Of a DNA stretch of 64,000 nt, positions 17,087 to 28,423 are shown in pieces. The notes under the pieces are model-generated. The model searched no databases, was not told where the DNA came from, and worked only from the letters and a program-made list of their open reading frames with translations. The DNA comes from JARKPK01 sp964631235. Its GTDB lineage: Bacteria > Planctomycetota > Planctomycetia > Pirellulales > Thermoguttaceae. The stretch lies in NCBI GenBank assembly GCA_964631235.1, contig CAZVZX010000021.1:22267-86266 (forward strand), given 5' to 3'. Position 1 is the first letter of the stretch. Every line of letters starts with the position of its first letter. A program made the translations under genes and the position numbers.

Positions 17087-17857
17087 CTACAGCCCCACGA
17101 TGCTGTAGCCGCAATCGACGTGGATCGTTTCTCCGGTGACCCCGCCCGACATCGGCCCCAACAGGTACAGCGCAGTCGTGCCCAACTCTTCGAACTCGAC
17201 ATTGCGGCCCAACGGCGTCTTTTTCAAGGCGTGATCGCGCAGCTCGTCGAACCCGGAAATACCCGCCGCGCTCAGCGTTCGCATCGGACCGGCGCTGATG
17301 CAGTTGACTCGAATGTTCTGCCGGCCCAAATCCCAGGCGAGATAGCGGACGCTGTGTTCCAAGGCCGCCTTGCAAACGCCCATCATGTTGTAGCCGGGAA
17401 TCACCTTTTCGCCGCCGTAATAGCTGATGGTGATGATCGTGCCGCCCTGCGTCATCAGCGGGGCAGCCCGATTCGCAACGGCCACCAAGCTATAGGCGCT
17501 GATGTCCATGGCCAGATGCCAACCGGCTCGGCTCACTTGAACATAGGGATTGCGCAGCTCTTGCGGTGGGGCGAACGCAACGGAATGAACGACAAAATCG
17601 AGCCGCCCGTACGCCTCGGCGCAGGCTTGAAAAACGCGATCGAGGTCTTCGTCTTTCTGCACGTCGCACGGCAGCAGCACCTTGGGGCCGTGCGACTCGA
17701 CGAGTGCGCGCACCCGCCGTTCGCTCGAGGGACTCGGCAGATGCGTGAACCCCAACTCGGCGCCTTCGGCATACAAGGCCTGACTGATGGCCCAGGCAAT
17801 ACTGCGGTCGTTGGCCACGCCCATCACCAGGCCGATTTTTCCGTCGAACATGCCCAT
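17087..17857 (-). CDS. fabI: Enoyl-[acyl-carrier-protein] reductase (NADH)
   Basis: The 256-aa protein is a short-chain dehydrogenase with the FabI pattern. GVANDRSIAWAI forms the cofactor site, and VHSVAFAPP is typical of enoyl-ACP reductases. The catalytic Tyr and Lys are in YNMMGVCK (Y156, K163). It reduces enoyl-ACP in the last step of each fatty-acid elongation cycle. The C-terminus ends with VTGETIHVDCGYSIVG. A GAGG ribosome site precedes the ATG at 17857. It stands alone on the minus strand, downstream of the acyl-CoA dehydrogenase unit. Confidence 0.95.
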   Translation of the reverse strand: MGMFDGKIGLVMGVANDRSIAWAISQALYAEGAELGFTHLPSPSSERRVRALVESHGPKVLLPCDVQKDEDLDRVFQACAEAYGRLDFVVHSVAFAPPQELRNPYVQVSRAGWHLAMDISAYSLVAVANRAAPLMTQGGTIITISYYGGEKVIPGYNMMGVCKAALEHSVRYLAWDLGRQNIRVNCISAGPMRTLSAAGISGFDELRDHALKKTPLGRNVEFEELGTTALYLLGPMSGGVTGETIHVDCGYSIVGL

Positions 17858-18058
17858 AGACTACCTCGTTCTCCGAGTTCGATGGAAGCGGGGCACAACG
17901 AGGCGAACCGCTTCGCCGCGCCGACGATGCCGCGCTGCCGCCGTCGCAGGCAGTGTCGCATCCGCGCCGAAACAACCACCGCCCCTTGCTTCGTCGAAGC
18001 TGCGCGCCGCAACCCCGCCGGCTTCACGCAGCCCCGACGGCCGCCTCGGTGTTGACCA

Positions 18059-19810
18059 TCATACGGTCGCGGGTACCGGTCCGGCCAGAACCTCGTACTC
18101 GGTCAACGGCGACATATCGCCGGAAAGCACCTGTGCGCAATTGGTTTGCAGCACCGGAAGTTGCTGCGAGATAAAGCGGCGGGCAACGGCCTTTTTCCGC
18201 TGATTGACCGCCCCCTGCCCCAAAAGCAAGTGGCCGATAATGACGGTAATCGCCGAATCGACCAAGCGGCGACCGGCCAAGTCGAGATATTGGGTGCTTT
18301 GGGTCTTCACATAGCGGACGGCTTCAAGCACCCGGTTCTTCGCTTCGACCAATTGGTCGCGCAACTGCATCAGCGTCGGATCGTCGTAGGTTCGCGTGTC
18401 CCATTCGGCCGTCCAGTGCTCGAAGGCGCCCGACGCCACGCCGCGCACCGCGGCGACCACTTGCAATTGACTGGTGCCCTCGTAAATGGTGGTGATCCGC
18501 GCATCGCGGAAATAACGCTCGGCGGCGTAGTCCTTCATGTAGCCCGAACCGCCGAGCACTTGAATCGCCTGATTGCTCACCGTGCAAGCCATTTCGGAAC
18601 AATAGTATTTGGCCATCGGCGTCATCATGCCGTTGATGCGCTTCAATTGGCGGGCGAGCTGCTGGCGACGTTTCTTCTCGTCGGCCGGCAGATCGGGGAA
18701 GGTTTCCATCACCCGGTGATTGTTGATTTCGTGATCGCAAATGCGGCTGGTTTCGTAGGCCAGCGCACGAGCGGCCTCGACATGCACTTTCATATCCGTC
18801 ACCAGCTCGGCCACGGCCGGCAACCGCTCGATGGGGCCGCCGAATTGCTCGCGGGTGTGCGCGTAGGTTCGGGCCAAGCGGAACGCCGCCTCGCCGATTC
18901 CGAGCGATTGCGCCGCAATGCCCACCCGGGCGCCGTTCATCAGGGCCATCACATACGTAATCAATCCGCGCTGCCGTTCGCCGATCAGTTGACACGGAGT
19001 ATCTTCGAACACCAACTCGCAGGTGGGCGAACCGTGGATGCCCAACTTGTGCTCCAAATGGCGCACGCGAACCTTCGGGCTTCGCTCGGTGATAAACAGG
19101 CTCAACCCGCGACCATCGCTGATATCCGGCTCGCTGCGGGCAAGCACCAAAAGGATCTCGCCGCAGCCGTTGGTGATAAACCGCTTCACGCCGTTGAGGA
19201 ACCAGTTGCCCTGTTCGTCTTGGTAGGCGCGAAGCCGAACCGCCTGCAAATCGCTGCCGGCGTCGGGCTCGGTGAGCACCATGGCGCCGGTCACTTCGCC
19301 GGTGCAGAAGCGGGGCAGAGTGGCGTCTTTAATCGGGTCGTCGGCAAAGGCGTTGATCGTTTCGGCAATGCCTTGCAGCCCGAACATATTCATCAGCGAT
19401 GCGTCGGCGCGGCTGATGATCTCGGTGGCCATGGTGTAGATCAGATTGGGGCAGAACAGCCCGCCGTATTTCCGCGGCAGGGTGAAGCCCATCAGGTCGG
19501 CCTGCGAAAGCCGTCGCAAGTTCTCGCGCACCAGGGGATGGAGCGTTACGGTGCCGTCGGGGTTGAGGGTGTTCCCCTCGGCGTCGATTTGCTCGGCATT
19601 GGGGGCGACGACCTCGGCGGCAATCTCGCCGACGACTTCGAGAATGCGGCGGTAGTTGTCCACGGCGTCGGCGGCATCGCGGGGAGCGTAGCCCGAACCG
19701 TCGTTGCCCGCGTGGACGAAATCGTCCTCTTGCAGACGCGCCAATTCGGCCACATCGATATGCTCGAAGAGAAAGCGAATATCGTCGTTATCGAGAAAGA
19801 AGTTTGCCAC
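18059..19810 (-). CDS. Acyl-CoA dehydrogenase, long form
   Basis: The 583-aa protein has the acyl-CoA dehydrogenase core. Visible are GAMVLTEPDAGSD at the flavin/substrate site, KRFITNG, and the catalytic glutamate in IYEGTSQLQ. A C-terminal extension of about 130 residues follows, as in the larger AcdA/FadE-type enzymes. It introduces the trans-2 double bond in acyl-CoA and passes electrons to ETF, whose two genes lie directly upstream on the same strand. A GTG at 19810 with GGAG seven bases upstream gives the start MANFFLDNDD and is preferred to the in-frame TTG at 19825. Confidence 0.93.
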   Translation of the reverse strand: MANFFLDNDDIRFLFEHIDVAELARLQEDDFVHAGNDGSGYAPRDAADAVDNYRRILEVVGEIAAEVVAPNAEQIDAEGNTLNPDGTVTLHPLVRENLRRLSQADLMGFTLPRKYGGLFCPNLIYTMATEIISRADASLMNMFGLQGIAETINAFADDPIKDATLPRFCTGEVTGAMVLTEPDAGSDLQAVRLRAYQDEQGNWFLNGVKRFITNGCGEILLVLARSEPDISDGRGLSLFITERSPKVRVRHLEHKLGIHGSPTCELVFEDTPCQLIGERQRGLITYVMALMNGARVGIAAQSLGIGEAAFRLARTYAHTREQFGGPIERLPAVAELVTDMKVHVEAARALAYETSRICDHEINNHRVMETFPDLPADEKKRRQQLARQLKRINGMMTPMAKYYCSEMACTVSNQAIQVLGGSGYMKDYAAERYFRDARITTIYEGTSQLQVVAAVRGVASGAFEHWTAEWDTRTYDDPTLMQLRDQLVEAKNRVLEAVRYVKTQSTQYLDLAGRRLVDSAITVIIGHLLLGQGAVNQRKKAVARRFISQQLPVLQTNCAQVLSGDMSPLTEYEVLAGPVPATV

Positions 19811-20014
19811 AGCCAGTCTCCGCAATAGTCCAAACGCTCGAACTGTTTCTTGCCTCGGCGGCGCGTCGTCTGGGGGGCCGCCCCCGCAGCGCCGAACAAT
19901 CGTCCCTCAAATCGAAAAACGGAAAAAGCGGCCCTCCCGAGCCGGCCTCCGTTGCCGCCCATCGAGCCGGTCTCGGTTCGGTCGATCGGCTCGGAGCGAG
20001 CAATTCCCGGCAGT

Positions 20015-21043
20015 TCACGGCGATTTCTCTTTGATCGCCTTGATCATCATCGGGATGACCTGCTTGTAATCGCCGACAATCCCGTAGTGCGCAATAGAGA
20101 AGATCGGCGCGTCTTTGTCCTTGTTGATCGCGATGATCTTCGCCGATTCCTCCATCCCCGCTCGGTGCTGCACGGCGCCGCTGATGCCCACGGCGATATA
20201 CAATGCCGGGCGAACCGTGGTGCCGGTTTGCCCGATCTGGTGTTCTTTGCCGATGTACCCGCTATCGACCGCCGCGCGGCTGGCGCCGACGGCCCCGCCG
20301 ATCGCCCCGGCCAACTCGTAAAGCAGATTGAAGTTCTCTTTGCTGCCGATGCCGCCGCCGCCGGCAACGATCACCCGCGCGCCCTTGAGGTTGACGCGGC
20401 GCGGCTCGACGTGTTCTTCGATCAATTTCAACAGAAAGTCGCCGTCGTCGAACGAAATGCTTTCGCGGATCACTTCTCCGCGGCGGGAAGGGTCGGCCGG
20501 ACGCAGCGGCATCACGCCCTCGCGCACCGTGGCCATTTGCGGCCATTGATCGTAATTGACAATCGTGGCGATGATGTTGCCGCCGAAGGCGGGACGAATT
20601 TGCAACAGCAGCTTTTCGTGCCGGATCTTCGTCTTCGGGTCGTCCACGTCGGCGATGTCGAGATCGGTGCAGTCGGCCGTCATCCCTGCTCGAAGCTCCG
20701 ACGCCACGCGCGGCGCCAAGTCGCGGCCCAACGCGGTCGCGCCGAAGATGACGATTTGCGGCCGGTGCTTCTCGATCAATGTTGTGAGCACCTTGGCATA
20801 GGGCTGCGTTTGGAAATGGTTCAAACGCGAGTCTTCCGCCAGATACACGCGGTCGATCCCGTGAGCGATCAGCGACGGGGCCAGCGGGGCCACTTCGCTG
20901 CCGGCCAACACCGCCCCGGTCCGCACGCCCAGTTGATCGGCCAATTGCCGCGCTTTGCCGCACAGTTCCAGCACGACCTCGGGCACGTTGCCGCGTTCTT
21001 GCTCGGCATACACCCACACTTCGCCTTGGCGATTCGGTTCCAT
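20015..21043 (-). CDS. etfA: Electron transfer flavoprotein, alpha subunit
   Basis: The 342-aa protein has an N-terminal ETF domain (VWVYAEQERGNVPEVVLEL) and a C-terminal FAD domain. The FAD domain shows VIVAGGGGIGSKENFNLLYE, VGASRAAVDSGYIGKEHQIG and QTGTTVRPALYIAVGISGA. It holds FAD and accepts electrons from acyl-CoA dehydrogenases. It lies between etfB (182 bases upstream) and the acyl-CoA dehydrogenase (about 200 bases downstream) on the same strand. The first ATG of the conserved region is at 21043. Confidence 0.94.
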   Translation of the reverse strand: MEPNRQGEVWVYAEQERGNVPEVVLELCGKARQLADQLGVRTGAVLAGSEVAPLAPSLIAHGIDRVYLAEDSRLNHFQTQPYAKVLTTLIEKHRPQIVIFGATALGRDLAPRVASELRAGMTADCTDLDIADVDDPKTKIRHEKLLLQIRPAFGGNIIATIVNYDQWPQMATVREGVMPLRPADPSRRGEVIRESISFDDGDFLLKLIEEHVEPRRVNLKGARVIVAGGGGIGSKENFNLLYELAGAIGGAVGASRAAVDSGYIGKEHQIGQTGTTVRPALYIAVGISGAVQHRAGMEESAKIIAINKDKDAPIFSIAHYGIVGDYKQVIPMMIKAIKEKSP

Positions 21044-21225
21044 AACAAATGACTTCTGATTCTCAATGGCGTGTTCAAACAGTAACGCTTTTCCGCAGTT
21101 TGGCCGCCGCGGCCGCTTATCGATTCTCGATCTTCGCGAATCCTGTCGGCGACGATCGGCCTTGCCGTTGGACGCGAGCACGACAGTCGCTTCAGCGAAA
21201 ACCGATCGGCCGCATCGGCCGGCGG

Positions 21226-22140
21226 CTAACCCAACGTTCGATCGACCACCAATTCGTGAATCAACTGGCGGATGCCCTGCTCGGTGGGCGGCACGGCCGT
21301 ATAACCTTCCTTCTTCAAGACAATCGCTTGAATACGGTACACCTTGGTCGGCGATCCCGACATGCCGCAACGCGACAGGTCGGCGCCAATGTCGTCGAGG
21401 TTCCATTGTTCGAGCAGCAGCCCGCGCTCCTTCAGCTCGGCCGTCCGGCGGGCAACCTCGGCCTCGATCTCCGCATCGGTCGCCTGCGGCATGGCGGCCT
21501 TGACCTCGCCGGGCACCTCGCTGGGCACGCGAGCGTGCTTCAGCCGCATGATCCGTTTGGCGGCCGGGTAGCGAGGCCGATTGGCGGTTTCGATCACTGT
21601 AACCAGCACGGGAAGTCGAACCTCGACGATCTCCCAACCGCGACCGGTATTCCGCCGAAACCGCGCGGTGCGTCCCTCGACCGAAATGATTTGCTCGAGG
21701 TAGGTAATTTGAGGGAAGCCCAACTTTTCGGCGCATTGCGGGCCGACTTGGGCCGTATCGCCGTCGATCGCCTGGCGACCGCAAAAGACGAAGTCCACTT
21801 GCCCAATCGTCTTGATCGCTTGGCTAAGAATGTAGCTGGTGGCCAAGGTGTCGCTGGCCGCCGCCCGACGATCCGTAATCAGAATCGCGCGATCAGCGCC
21901 GCGAAACAGGCAATCGCGGAGCACGTCGGCCGCCTTCGGCGGCCCCATGCTGATCGCCGTTACCGTTCCGCCATGCATATCGCGGATTTCCAACGCCGCT
22001 TCCAAGGCATGGAGATCTTCGGGGTTGAAAATCGCCGGCAACGCAGCACGATTGACCGTGCCATCTTCTTTCATTGCCTCGGCCGAAATGTTGGCCGTAT
22101 CGGGCACTTGTTTCACACAGACGACACTGTGGTAGGGCAC
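21226..22140 (-). CDS. etfB: Electron transfer flavoprotein, beta subunit
   Basis: The 304-aa protein shows the EtfB features VCVKQVPDTA at the N-terminus, NPEDLHALEAAL, AISMGPPKA, and FCGRQAIDGDTAQVGPQ for nucleotide binding. It pairs with the product of etfA and receives electrons from the dehydrogenase encoded downstream. At 304 residues it is longer than the usual 250, with extra sequence between about 200 and 270. The start is a GTG with GGGAG upstream. It heads the etfB-etfA-acyl-CoA dehydrogenase series. Confidence 0.93.
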   Translation of the reverse strand: MPYHSVVCVKQVPDTANISAEAMKEDGTVNRAALPAIFNPEDLHALEAALEIRDMHGGTVTAISMGPPKAADVLRDCLFRGADRAILITDRRAAASDTLATSYILSQAIKTIGQVDFVFCGRQAIDGDTAQVGPQCAEKLGFPQITYLEQIISVEGRTARFRRNTGRGWEIVEVRLPVLVTVIETANRPRYPAAKRIMRLKHARVPSEVPGEVKAAMPQATDAEIEAEVARRTAELKERGLLLEQWNLDDIGADLSRCGMSGSPTKVYRIQAIVLKKEGYTAVPPTEQGIRQLIHELVVDRTLG

Positions 22141-22350
22141 CGCTACTGCTCCCAGAACTCAGCAAGACCACCAACGGGTAAAACTGCGGAACTTATCAGC
22201 GGCTGGCCAAACGGTCAAGCCGCAAAGCAACGAAAACGCCAAATGACATCACAACGACAACACCAGCGCGAGTCATTAGCGCCACTCCCATTGGAGCATG
22301 TTGCGATAAGTGATATACTCTACTCTTGGCGCAATCAAATAGACGACACG

Positions 22351-22368
22351 CCGAGGTATACTCCTCGG
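22351..22368. promoter_or_regulatory. Inverted repeat in the leader of the sigma54-type activator
   Basis: Perfect arms CCGAGG/CCTCGG enclose TATACT, 20 bases before the ATG at 22389. It could be an autoregulatory operator or an RNA hairpin close to the ribosome site. Confidence 0.35.
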
Positions 22369-22388
22369 ACGAGACTTTCGAGGTACCG

Positions 22389-24347
<1,959 letters not shown>

Positions 24348-24477
24348 CATGCGCAGTTCCCGCCAAGCGTGGTAGGGCCGCACGGCCCAACGCCTTGTGC
24401 ATCACGCGCACTTCTCCGCTCGCGGCCGCCGCGAAATGCTCGACACTCCTTCCCTGCGGTGTTACAATACGCGATGC

Positions 24478-24563
24478 GGTAACACCGTTGCGGGTCGCAG
24501 CGAAGCGGCCTTCTTGCATGTAGTCCCCATTTGAATTGCGTTCCCTTTTTTCGCGGTTTTTTC
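24478..24563 (-). repeat. Family-1 dispersed palindromic repeat, copy D
   Basis: Minus-strand order: CTGAAAAAACCGCGAAAAAA, then CAATTCAAATGGGG, then GCAAGAAGGCCGCTTCGCTG. It ends within a few bases of the nikK start codon, so it would form the leader of that mRNA. The right end is shortened. Confidence 0.75.
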
Positions 24564-24569
24564 AGATCG

Positions 24570-25367
24570 ATGAAACGAAGACTATCTCGGCAAGCATTTC
24601 TTTTGGCGTGCCTGGGCGCATTGACGGCCGGGTCGAGCTTGTTCGCGCACTTCCAAGTGGTGATCCCGTCGCGCGATGTCGTCTCGGATGCCGACGAAGC
24701 CGCCGTCAGCATCGACATTCGATTCACGCACCCGATGAATGACGGACCGGTGATGGAAATGGGCCGGCCGCAACGCTTCGGCGTGTTGGTCGATGGAAAG
24801 CACCGCGATTTGAAAGAGACGCTCAAAGAGGTGAAACGCGACGGAAAGACCGCCTACACCGCTGCGCTAAAGCTCGACACCCCGGGCGATCATATCTTTT
24901 ACATCGAACCCGCCCCCTACTGGGAACCGGCGGAAAAGAAGCACATCATCCATTACACCAAAGTCGTTGTCAGCGCGTTCGGCGCGGAAGAAGGCTGGGA
25001 TGCGCTTGTTGGGCTGCCGGTGGAGATCGAGCCGTTGGTTCGCCCTTACGGCCTGTGGACCGGCAACACGTTTCGCGGCATCGTGCGGCACAACGGCAAG
25101 CCCGTGCCCTTCGCCACCGTCGAAGTGGAATACTACAACGCCGGCGGAAAGGTCGCCCTGCCCAACGATTCGTTCAGCACGCAAGTAATCAAGGCCGACG
25201 CCAACGGCGTGTTCTGCTACACGATGCCGCGGGCGGGCTGGTGGGGATTCGCCGCACTAGTCGATGGCGAAAAGCCCCTGCCCGACCCGCAGGGGCGGCC
25301 CGCTGCGGTCGAACTGGGCGGCCTGATCTGGGTGCAAGCCGTCGATATGCCAAACGAGAAGCCGTAA
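24570..25367 (+). CDS. nikK: NikK-type periplasmic DUF4198 protein of a nickel ECF transporter
   Basis: The 265-aa protein has a signal peptide (residues 1-25, ending near SLFA) directly before HFQVVIPSRD. A DUF4198-like domain with IRFTHPMNDGPVME and HIFYIEPAPYWEP follows, and the C-terminal half has PFATVEVEYYN. In NikKLMQO transporters this component presents Ni2+ to the membrane unit. The His directly after signal cleavage may be a metal ligand (inference). It is the first of five nik genes on the plus strand. The ATG at 24570 follows a family-1 repeat. Confidence 0.8.
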   Translation: MKRRLSRQAFLLACLGALTAGSSLFAHFQVVIPSRDVVSDADEAAVSIDIRFTHPMNDGPVMEMGRPQRFGVLVDGKHRDLKETLKEVKRDGKTAYTAALKLDTPGDHIFYIEPAPYWEPAEKKHIIHYTKVVVSAFGAEEGWDALVGLPVEIEPLVRPYGLWTGNTFRGIVRHNGKPVPFATVEVEYYNAGGKVALPNDSFSTQVIKADANGVFCYTMPRAGWWGFAALVDGEKPLPDPQGRPAAVELGGLIWVQAVDMPNEKP

Positions 25368-25454
25368 GCAAGCGCTCGCCGCATGCACCCGCCTACCTCG
25401 GCACCGCGAGGCGCAATGTTCGCGTTTGTTCGCTGCGAAAGGCGCGATCGAATC

Positions 25455-26105
25455 ATGCACATTTACGAGGGCGTACTATCTGCGGCCCCTTACGGCCGAG
25501 AAATCCTGGCCGTGGGCTGGGGAGCAACCGCCGTGGGCACCGCGATCGGACTGCGCCGGATCAACATCGAGCAAATCCCGCGAGTCGCCGTCCTGTCGGC
25601 CGCCTTCTTCGTCGTTTCGTCGATCCACATCCCCCTGGGGGTTACGGCCGAACACCTGACGCTCACCGGGTTGATGGGCGTGATTCTCGGTTGGGCCGCC
25701 TTTCCCGCGGTGCTGGCGGGACTTTTGTTGCAAGCGGCGATTTTCGGTTTGGGCGGCCCGATCGTCCTTGGGGTGAACACCCTTATTATGGCTGGGCCGG
25801 CCGTTGCCTGCGGCTTGCTTTTTCGCAGCGTGCTGGGCTCTGCGCCGCGTACGGCCGTCGCCTTTTGGGGATTCGCCGCCGGTGCCGCAGCCGTGGCGTT
25901 GGCCGGTGTGGGCAACGGGCTCTGTCTCTTCTTGGCCGGAAAACAATTCGAATTGTTCGGGGCGATCATGGCCGCACTCCATCTGCCGCTGGCGGTTGCC
26001 GAAGGATTGGTGACGGCATCGGTGATGGTGCTTGTTCGGCAAGTTCGGCCCGATTTGCTCGGCGCCCTCGAGTCGGCCGGCCGCGCGGAGCTTAGCGATG
26101 GCTGA
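25455..26105 (+). CDS. nikM: CbiM/NikM substrate-specific membrane component
   Basis: The 216-aa protein has about six membrane helices. It starts MHIYEG, keeping the His2 that coordinates the metal in CbiM/NikM, and this fixes the start. A second family segment, SIHIPLGVTAEHLTLTGLMG, contains the other conserved His residues. It confers metal specificity in a group-I ECF transporter. The presence of nikK and nikL, rather than cbiN, points to nickel instead of cobalt. It overlaps nikL by eight bases. Confidence 0.88.
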   Translation: MHIYEGVLSAAPYGREILAVGWGATAVGTAIGLRRINIEQIPRVAVLSAAFFVVSSIHIPLGVTAEHLTLTGLMGVILGWAAFPAVLAGLLLQAAIFGLGGPIVLGVNTLIMAGPAVACGLLFRSVLGSAPRTAVAFWGFAAGAAAVALAGVGNGLCLFLAGKQFELFGAIMAALHLPLAVAEGLVTASVMVLVRQVRPDLLGALESAGRAELSDG

Positions 26106-26835
26106 CGTTGTCAATGTTGATATCAGGGTGCTCCCCGCTGCTCCCGGCCCCGGCGCTGTCTGCCGCAACGGTCGCGCGAGCACAGATGCGTTTCGGCGGG
26201 CAGCTCGGTACGCCGCGGTTGTCGCCGCCGCACTGAGTTTTTCCGCCTGCTCCTCGATCGCCGCAGCGCACGAAATGAACATCTTTGTCCAACGGGTCGA
26301 GGGTGCGACCGTCCACGGCCGAGTCTATTTCAAGGGCGGAGCGGCCGCGCAGGGCGTGGCGGTTCGTGTCACCGATTCTCAGGGCAATCGGCTGGGCGAA
26401 ACAACCACCGATGCCGACGGCCGGTTCGTCTTCGTCGCCAAAACGCGATGCGACCATCTCTTTTCGGCCGAGTTGGAAGACGGCCACGCGACGCGCCGGC
26501 CCAGCGTCGTTCGCCGAGAGCAGTTGCCGGCCAATCTGCCGGATCCGGCTCAACCCGACCAGACGGCGCCGCCCACATCTTCCAACGAGCAACCGCCGGC
26601 CGTTGAGCGACCTGCTTCCCGCGAGGAACCGGCGTCCCGCGATGAGCCTTCGTCGGCCGGGCAGACAATGGCATCGATCTCGGCGCAACTCGACGACATC
26701 CGCGAGCGGCTCGACCGAATGGAAACCGCCGTCCGCTGGCGCGATCTGCTTGGCGGAATCGGCTATATTCTCGGCACGGCGGGAATCGCCTTCTATCTGA
26801 TGGCCCGACGCGCGCCTCAGGGGCCCGCCCGATGA
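26098..26835 (+). CDS. nikL: NikL-type periplasmic component with C-terminal membrane anchor
   Basis: The 245-aa protein has a hydrophobic export segment at about 38-58 (YAAVVAAALSFSACSSIAAA) followed by HEMNIFVQ. A small immunoglobulin-like domain (VHGRVYFKGGAAAQGVAVRV to about residue 140) and a long Pro/Glu/Ser linker come next. A short coiled segment and a C-terminal transmembrane helix end the protein. This matches the NikL role in Ni2+ uptake. The ATG at 26098 overlaps the nikM stop, and its stop overlaps nikQ by ATGA. The N-terminus before the signal is unusually long, so a later start is possible. Confidence 0.75.
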   Translation: MADVVNVDIRVLPAAPGPGAVCRNGRASTDAFRRAARYAAVVAAALSFSACSSIAAAHEMNIFVQRVEGATVHGRVYFKGGAAAQGVAVRVTDSQGNRLGETTTDADGRFVFVAKTRCDHLFSAELEDGHATRRPSVVRREQLPANLPDPAQPDQTAPPTSSNEQPPAVERPASREEPASRDEPSSAGQTMASISAQLDDIRERLDRMETAVRWRDLLGGIGYILGTAGIAFYLMARRAPQGPAR

Positions 26836-27605
26836 ACCGCCCCGCCCGCACCAGCACGACGGCCGCGCGAGCACGCGAAAGCCTGCTCGATGGCGTCGAT
26901 CCGCGATTACGGCTTTTGGCGGCGGTCGCTTTGGCCGCGGCCGTGGTTTGGGCCGATCGCTGGCAGTCGCTTGCCGTCGGGCTATCGGCGGCCGTCGTCT
27001 GCCTGCTGCTCAGCAACATCTCGGCGGCAACTGCCCTAAGAAGGCTGGCGGCGCTAAATGCCGTATTCCTCGCCATGACGCTCGTGTTGGCCGTCTCGGG
27101 CGGTCCGCCCCTTTGGCAAGTTGCGGGCCCGATCTGGCTTTCACTCGACGGCCTGCGGATCAGCGCCGCCACGGCGTTCAAAGGGAACACCGTTGTGCTG
27201 GTAGCCATGGCGCTCATCGGGTCGATGCCGCCGGTAACGCTCGGCCATGCGCTCGATCATCTGCGCGTGCCGTCGAAGCTCTCACATCTCTTCCTTTTCA
27301 CCGTGCGCTATGTTGAGGTGATCTCCGACGAGTATCGCCGCCTTCGGTCCGCCATGAAGGTCCGCGGCTTCCGCGCCGGGCTGAATCGGCACACCTACCG
27401 CAGCCTCGGTTACTTGGCCGGCATGATGCTCATCCGCGCTATCGAACGATCGGAACGCATCGAAAACGCCATGAAATGCCGCGGATTTCGCGGACGGTTT
27501 TATTTGCTCGACCACTTCGCCCTTTCCCTTCGCGATCTCCCCTTTGCTTTCGGCACAGCCGGATGCCTTGGCCTGATGATCGTTCTGGAGTATCAACTGA
27601 TCTAA
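26832..27605 (+). CDS. nikQ: CbiQ/NikQ energy-coupling membrane component
   Basis: The 257-aa protein has five or six membrane helices. It carries the two coupling motifs of ECF T-components, SAMKVRGF and ENAMKCRGF, which contact the ATPases. An N-terminal DPRLRLLAAV is also typical. It links the NikM substrate unit to NikO. It is translationally coupled to nikL (ATGA overlap). Its stop codon is immediately followed by a family-1 repeat. Confidence 0.9.
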   Translation: MNRPARTSTTAARARESLLDGVDPRLRLLAAVALAAAVVWADRWQSLAVGLSAAVVCLLLSNISAATALRRLAALNAVFLAMTLVLAVSGGPPLWQVAGPIWLSLDGLRISAATAFKGNTVVLVAMALIGSMPPVTLGHALDHLRVPSKLSHLFLFTVRYVEVISDEYRRLRSAMKVRGFRAGLNRHTYRSLGYLAGMMLIRAIERSERIENAMKCRGFRGRFYLLDHFALSLRDLPFAFGTAGCLGLMIVLEYQLI

Positions 27606-27695
27606 AATAGATCGCGAGAAACGAACAGCGGCCTGAACCGGGATGACACGGCATCGGCCGCTTCGCTGCGATCGCAATCGCTGTCCCATTCGCGC
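27605..27695 (+). repeat. Family-1 dispersed palindromic repeat, copy E (inside nik operon)
   Basis: Begins AAATAGATCGCGAGAAACGA at the nikQ stop codon, then AACAGCGGCCTGAACC and GGCCGCTTCGCTGCGATCGC. It lies between nikQ and nikO on the coding strand and may affect expression of the ATPase gene. Confidence 0.7.
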
Positions 27696-27757
27696 GACCT
27701 CAACTCATCAGCCCGACCGCTCGCCCGACGACCACACGCCACGGTCTACCGACCACC

Positions 27758-28423
27758 ATGACCGACGAACTGCTTCGATTCGAGAACGTCCATTTCGCCT
27801 ACGACCGGCACTGTCCCGTGCTCGATGGTTGCAGTTGCGCTCTGGTTCGGGGCGACCGAATCGCCCTTTGCGGCGACAACGGAAGCGGGAAGAGCACACT
27901 GCTCAAACTGGCGGTCGGGCTGTTGCGACCGACGCGGGGAACGATTTGGGCGTTCGGTCGGCCGCGAACCGGTGAGGCCGACTTCTACGAAGTTCGCTGC
28001 CGCGCCGGATTGCTCTTTCAAGACGCCGACGACCAGCTCTTTTGCCCCACGGTGGCCGAAGACGTCGCCTTCGGGCCGTTCAATTTGGGCAAATCGCACG
28101 ACGAGGTCGAACGCATCGTCGCCGAAACGCTGAGCGATCTGGGCCTATCGGGCTACGAAGAACGAGTGACGCACAAGCTCTCAGGCGGCGAAAAACGGCT
28201 CGTGGCCTTGGCCGGGGTGCTGGCCATGCAGCCCGACGTGCTGCTGCTCGACGAGCCGGCCGCCGGGCTCGACGAGACGGCCGTCGCCCGAATTGCCGAA
28301 CTGCTCGCCCGCCTGCCGCACACCATGATTATCGCCGCCCACGATCGAGCCTTTCTGACCGCCGTCACCAGTCGCCGTTGGCAACTGCGCCAGGGCCAAG
28401 TAACCGACCTCGGACAATGGTAA
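27758..28423 (+). CDS. nikO: CbiO/NikO ABC transporter ATPase
   Basis: The 221-aa protein has a full ABC ATPase set: Walker A GDNGSGKST, Q-loop in LLFQDADDQLFCPTVAEDVA, signature LSGGEKR, Walker B VLLLDEP and switch H in IIAAHD. FQDADDQLF is typical of ECF ATPases. It powers the nickel transporter built from NikM, NikL, NikK and NikQ. It is about 150 bases after nikQ, beyond repeat copy E. Confidence 0.92.
   Translation: MTDELLRFENVHFAYDRHCPVLDGCSCALVRGDRIALCGDNGSGKSTLLKLAVGLLRPTRGTIWAFGRPRTGEADFYEVRCRAGLLFQDADDQLFCPTVAEDVAFGPFNLGKSHDEVERIVAETLSDLGLSGYEERVTHKLSGGEKRLVALAGVLAMQPDVLLLDEPAAGLDETAVARIAELLARLPHTMIIAAHDRAFLTAVTSRRWQLRQGQVTDLGQW

Noticed and set aside
21061..21130. Possible degenerate family-1 copy between etfB and etfA
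   Set aside because: GTTCAAAC and CGCGGCCGCTT occur, but their spacing is about ten bases too short and the ends are absent.
20015..21784. Extended etfA with a long N-terminal addition
   Set aside because: The extra 247 residues are Arg/Gly-rich and overlap the etfB gene in another frame; the ETF homology begins at the ATG at 21043.
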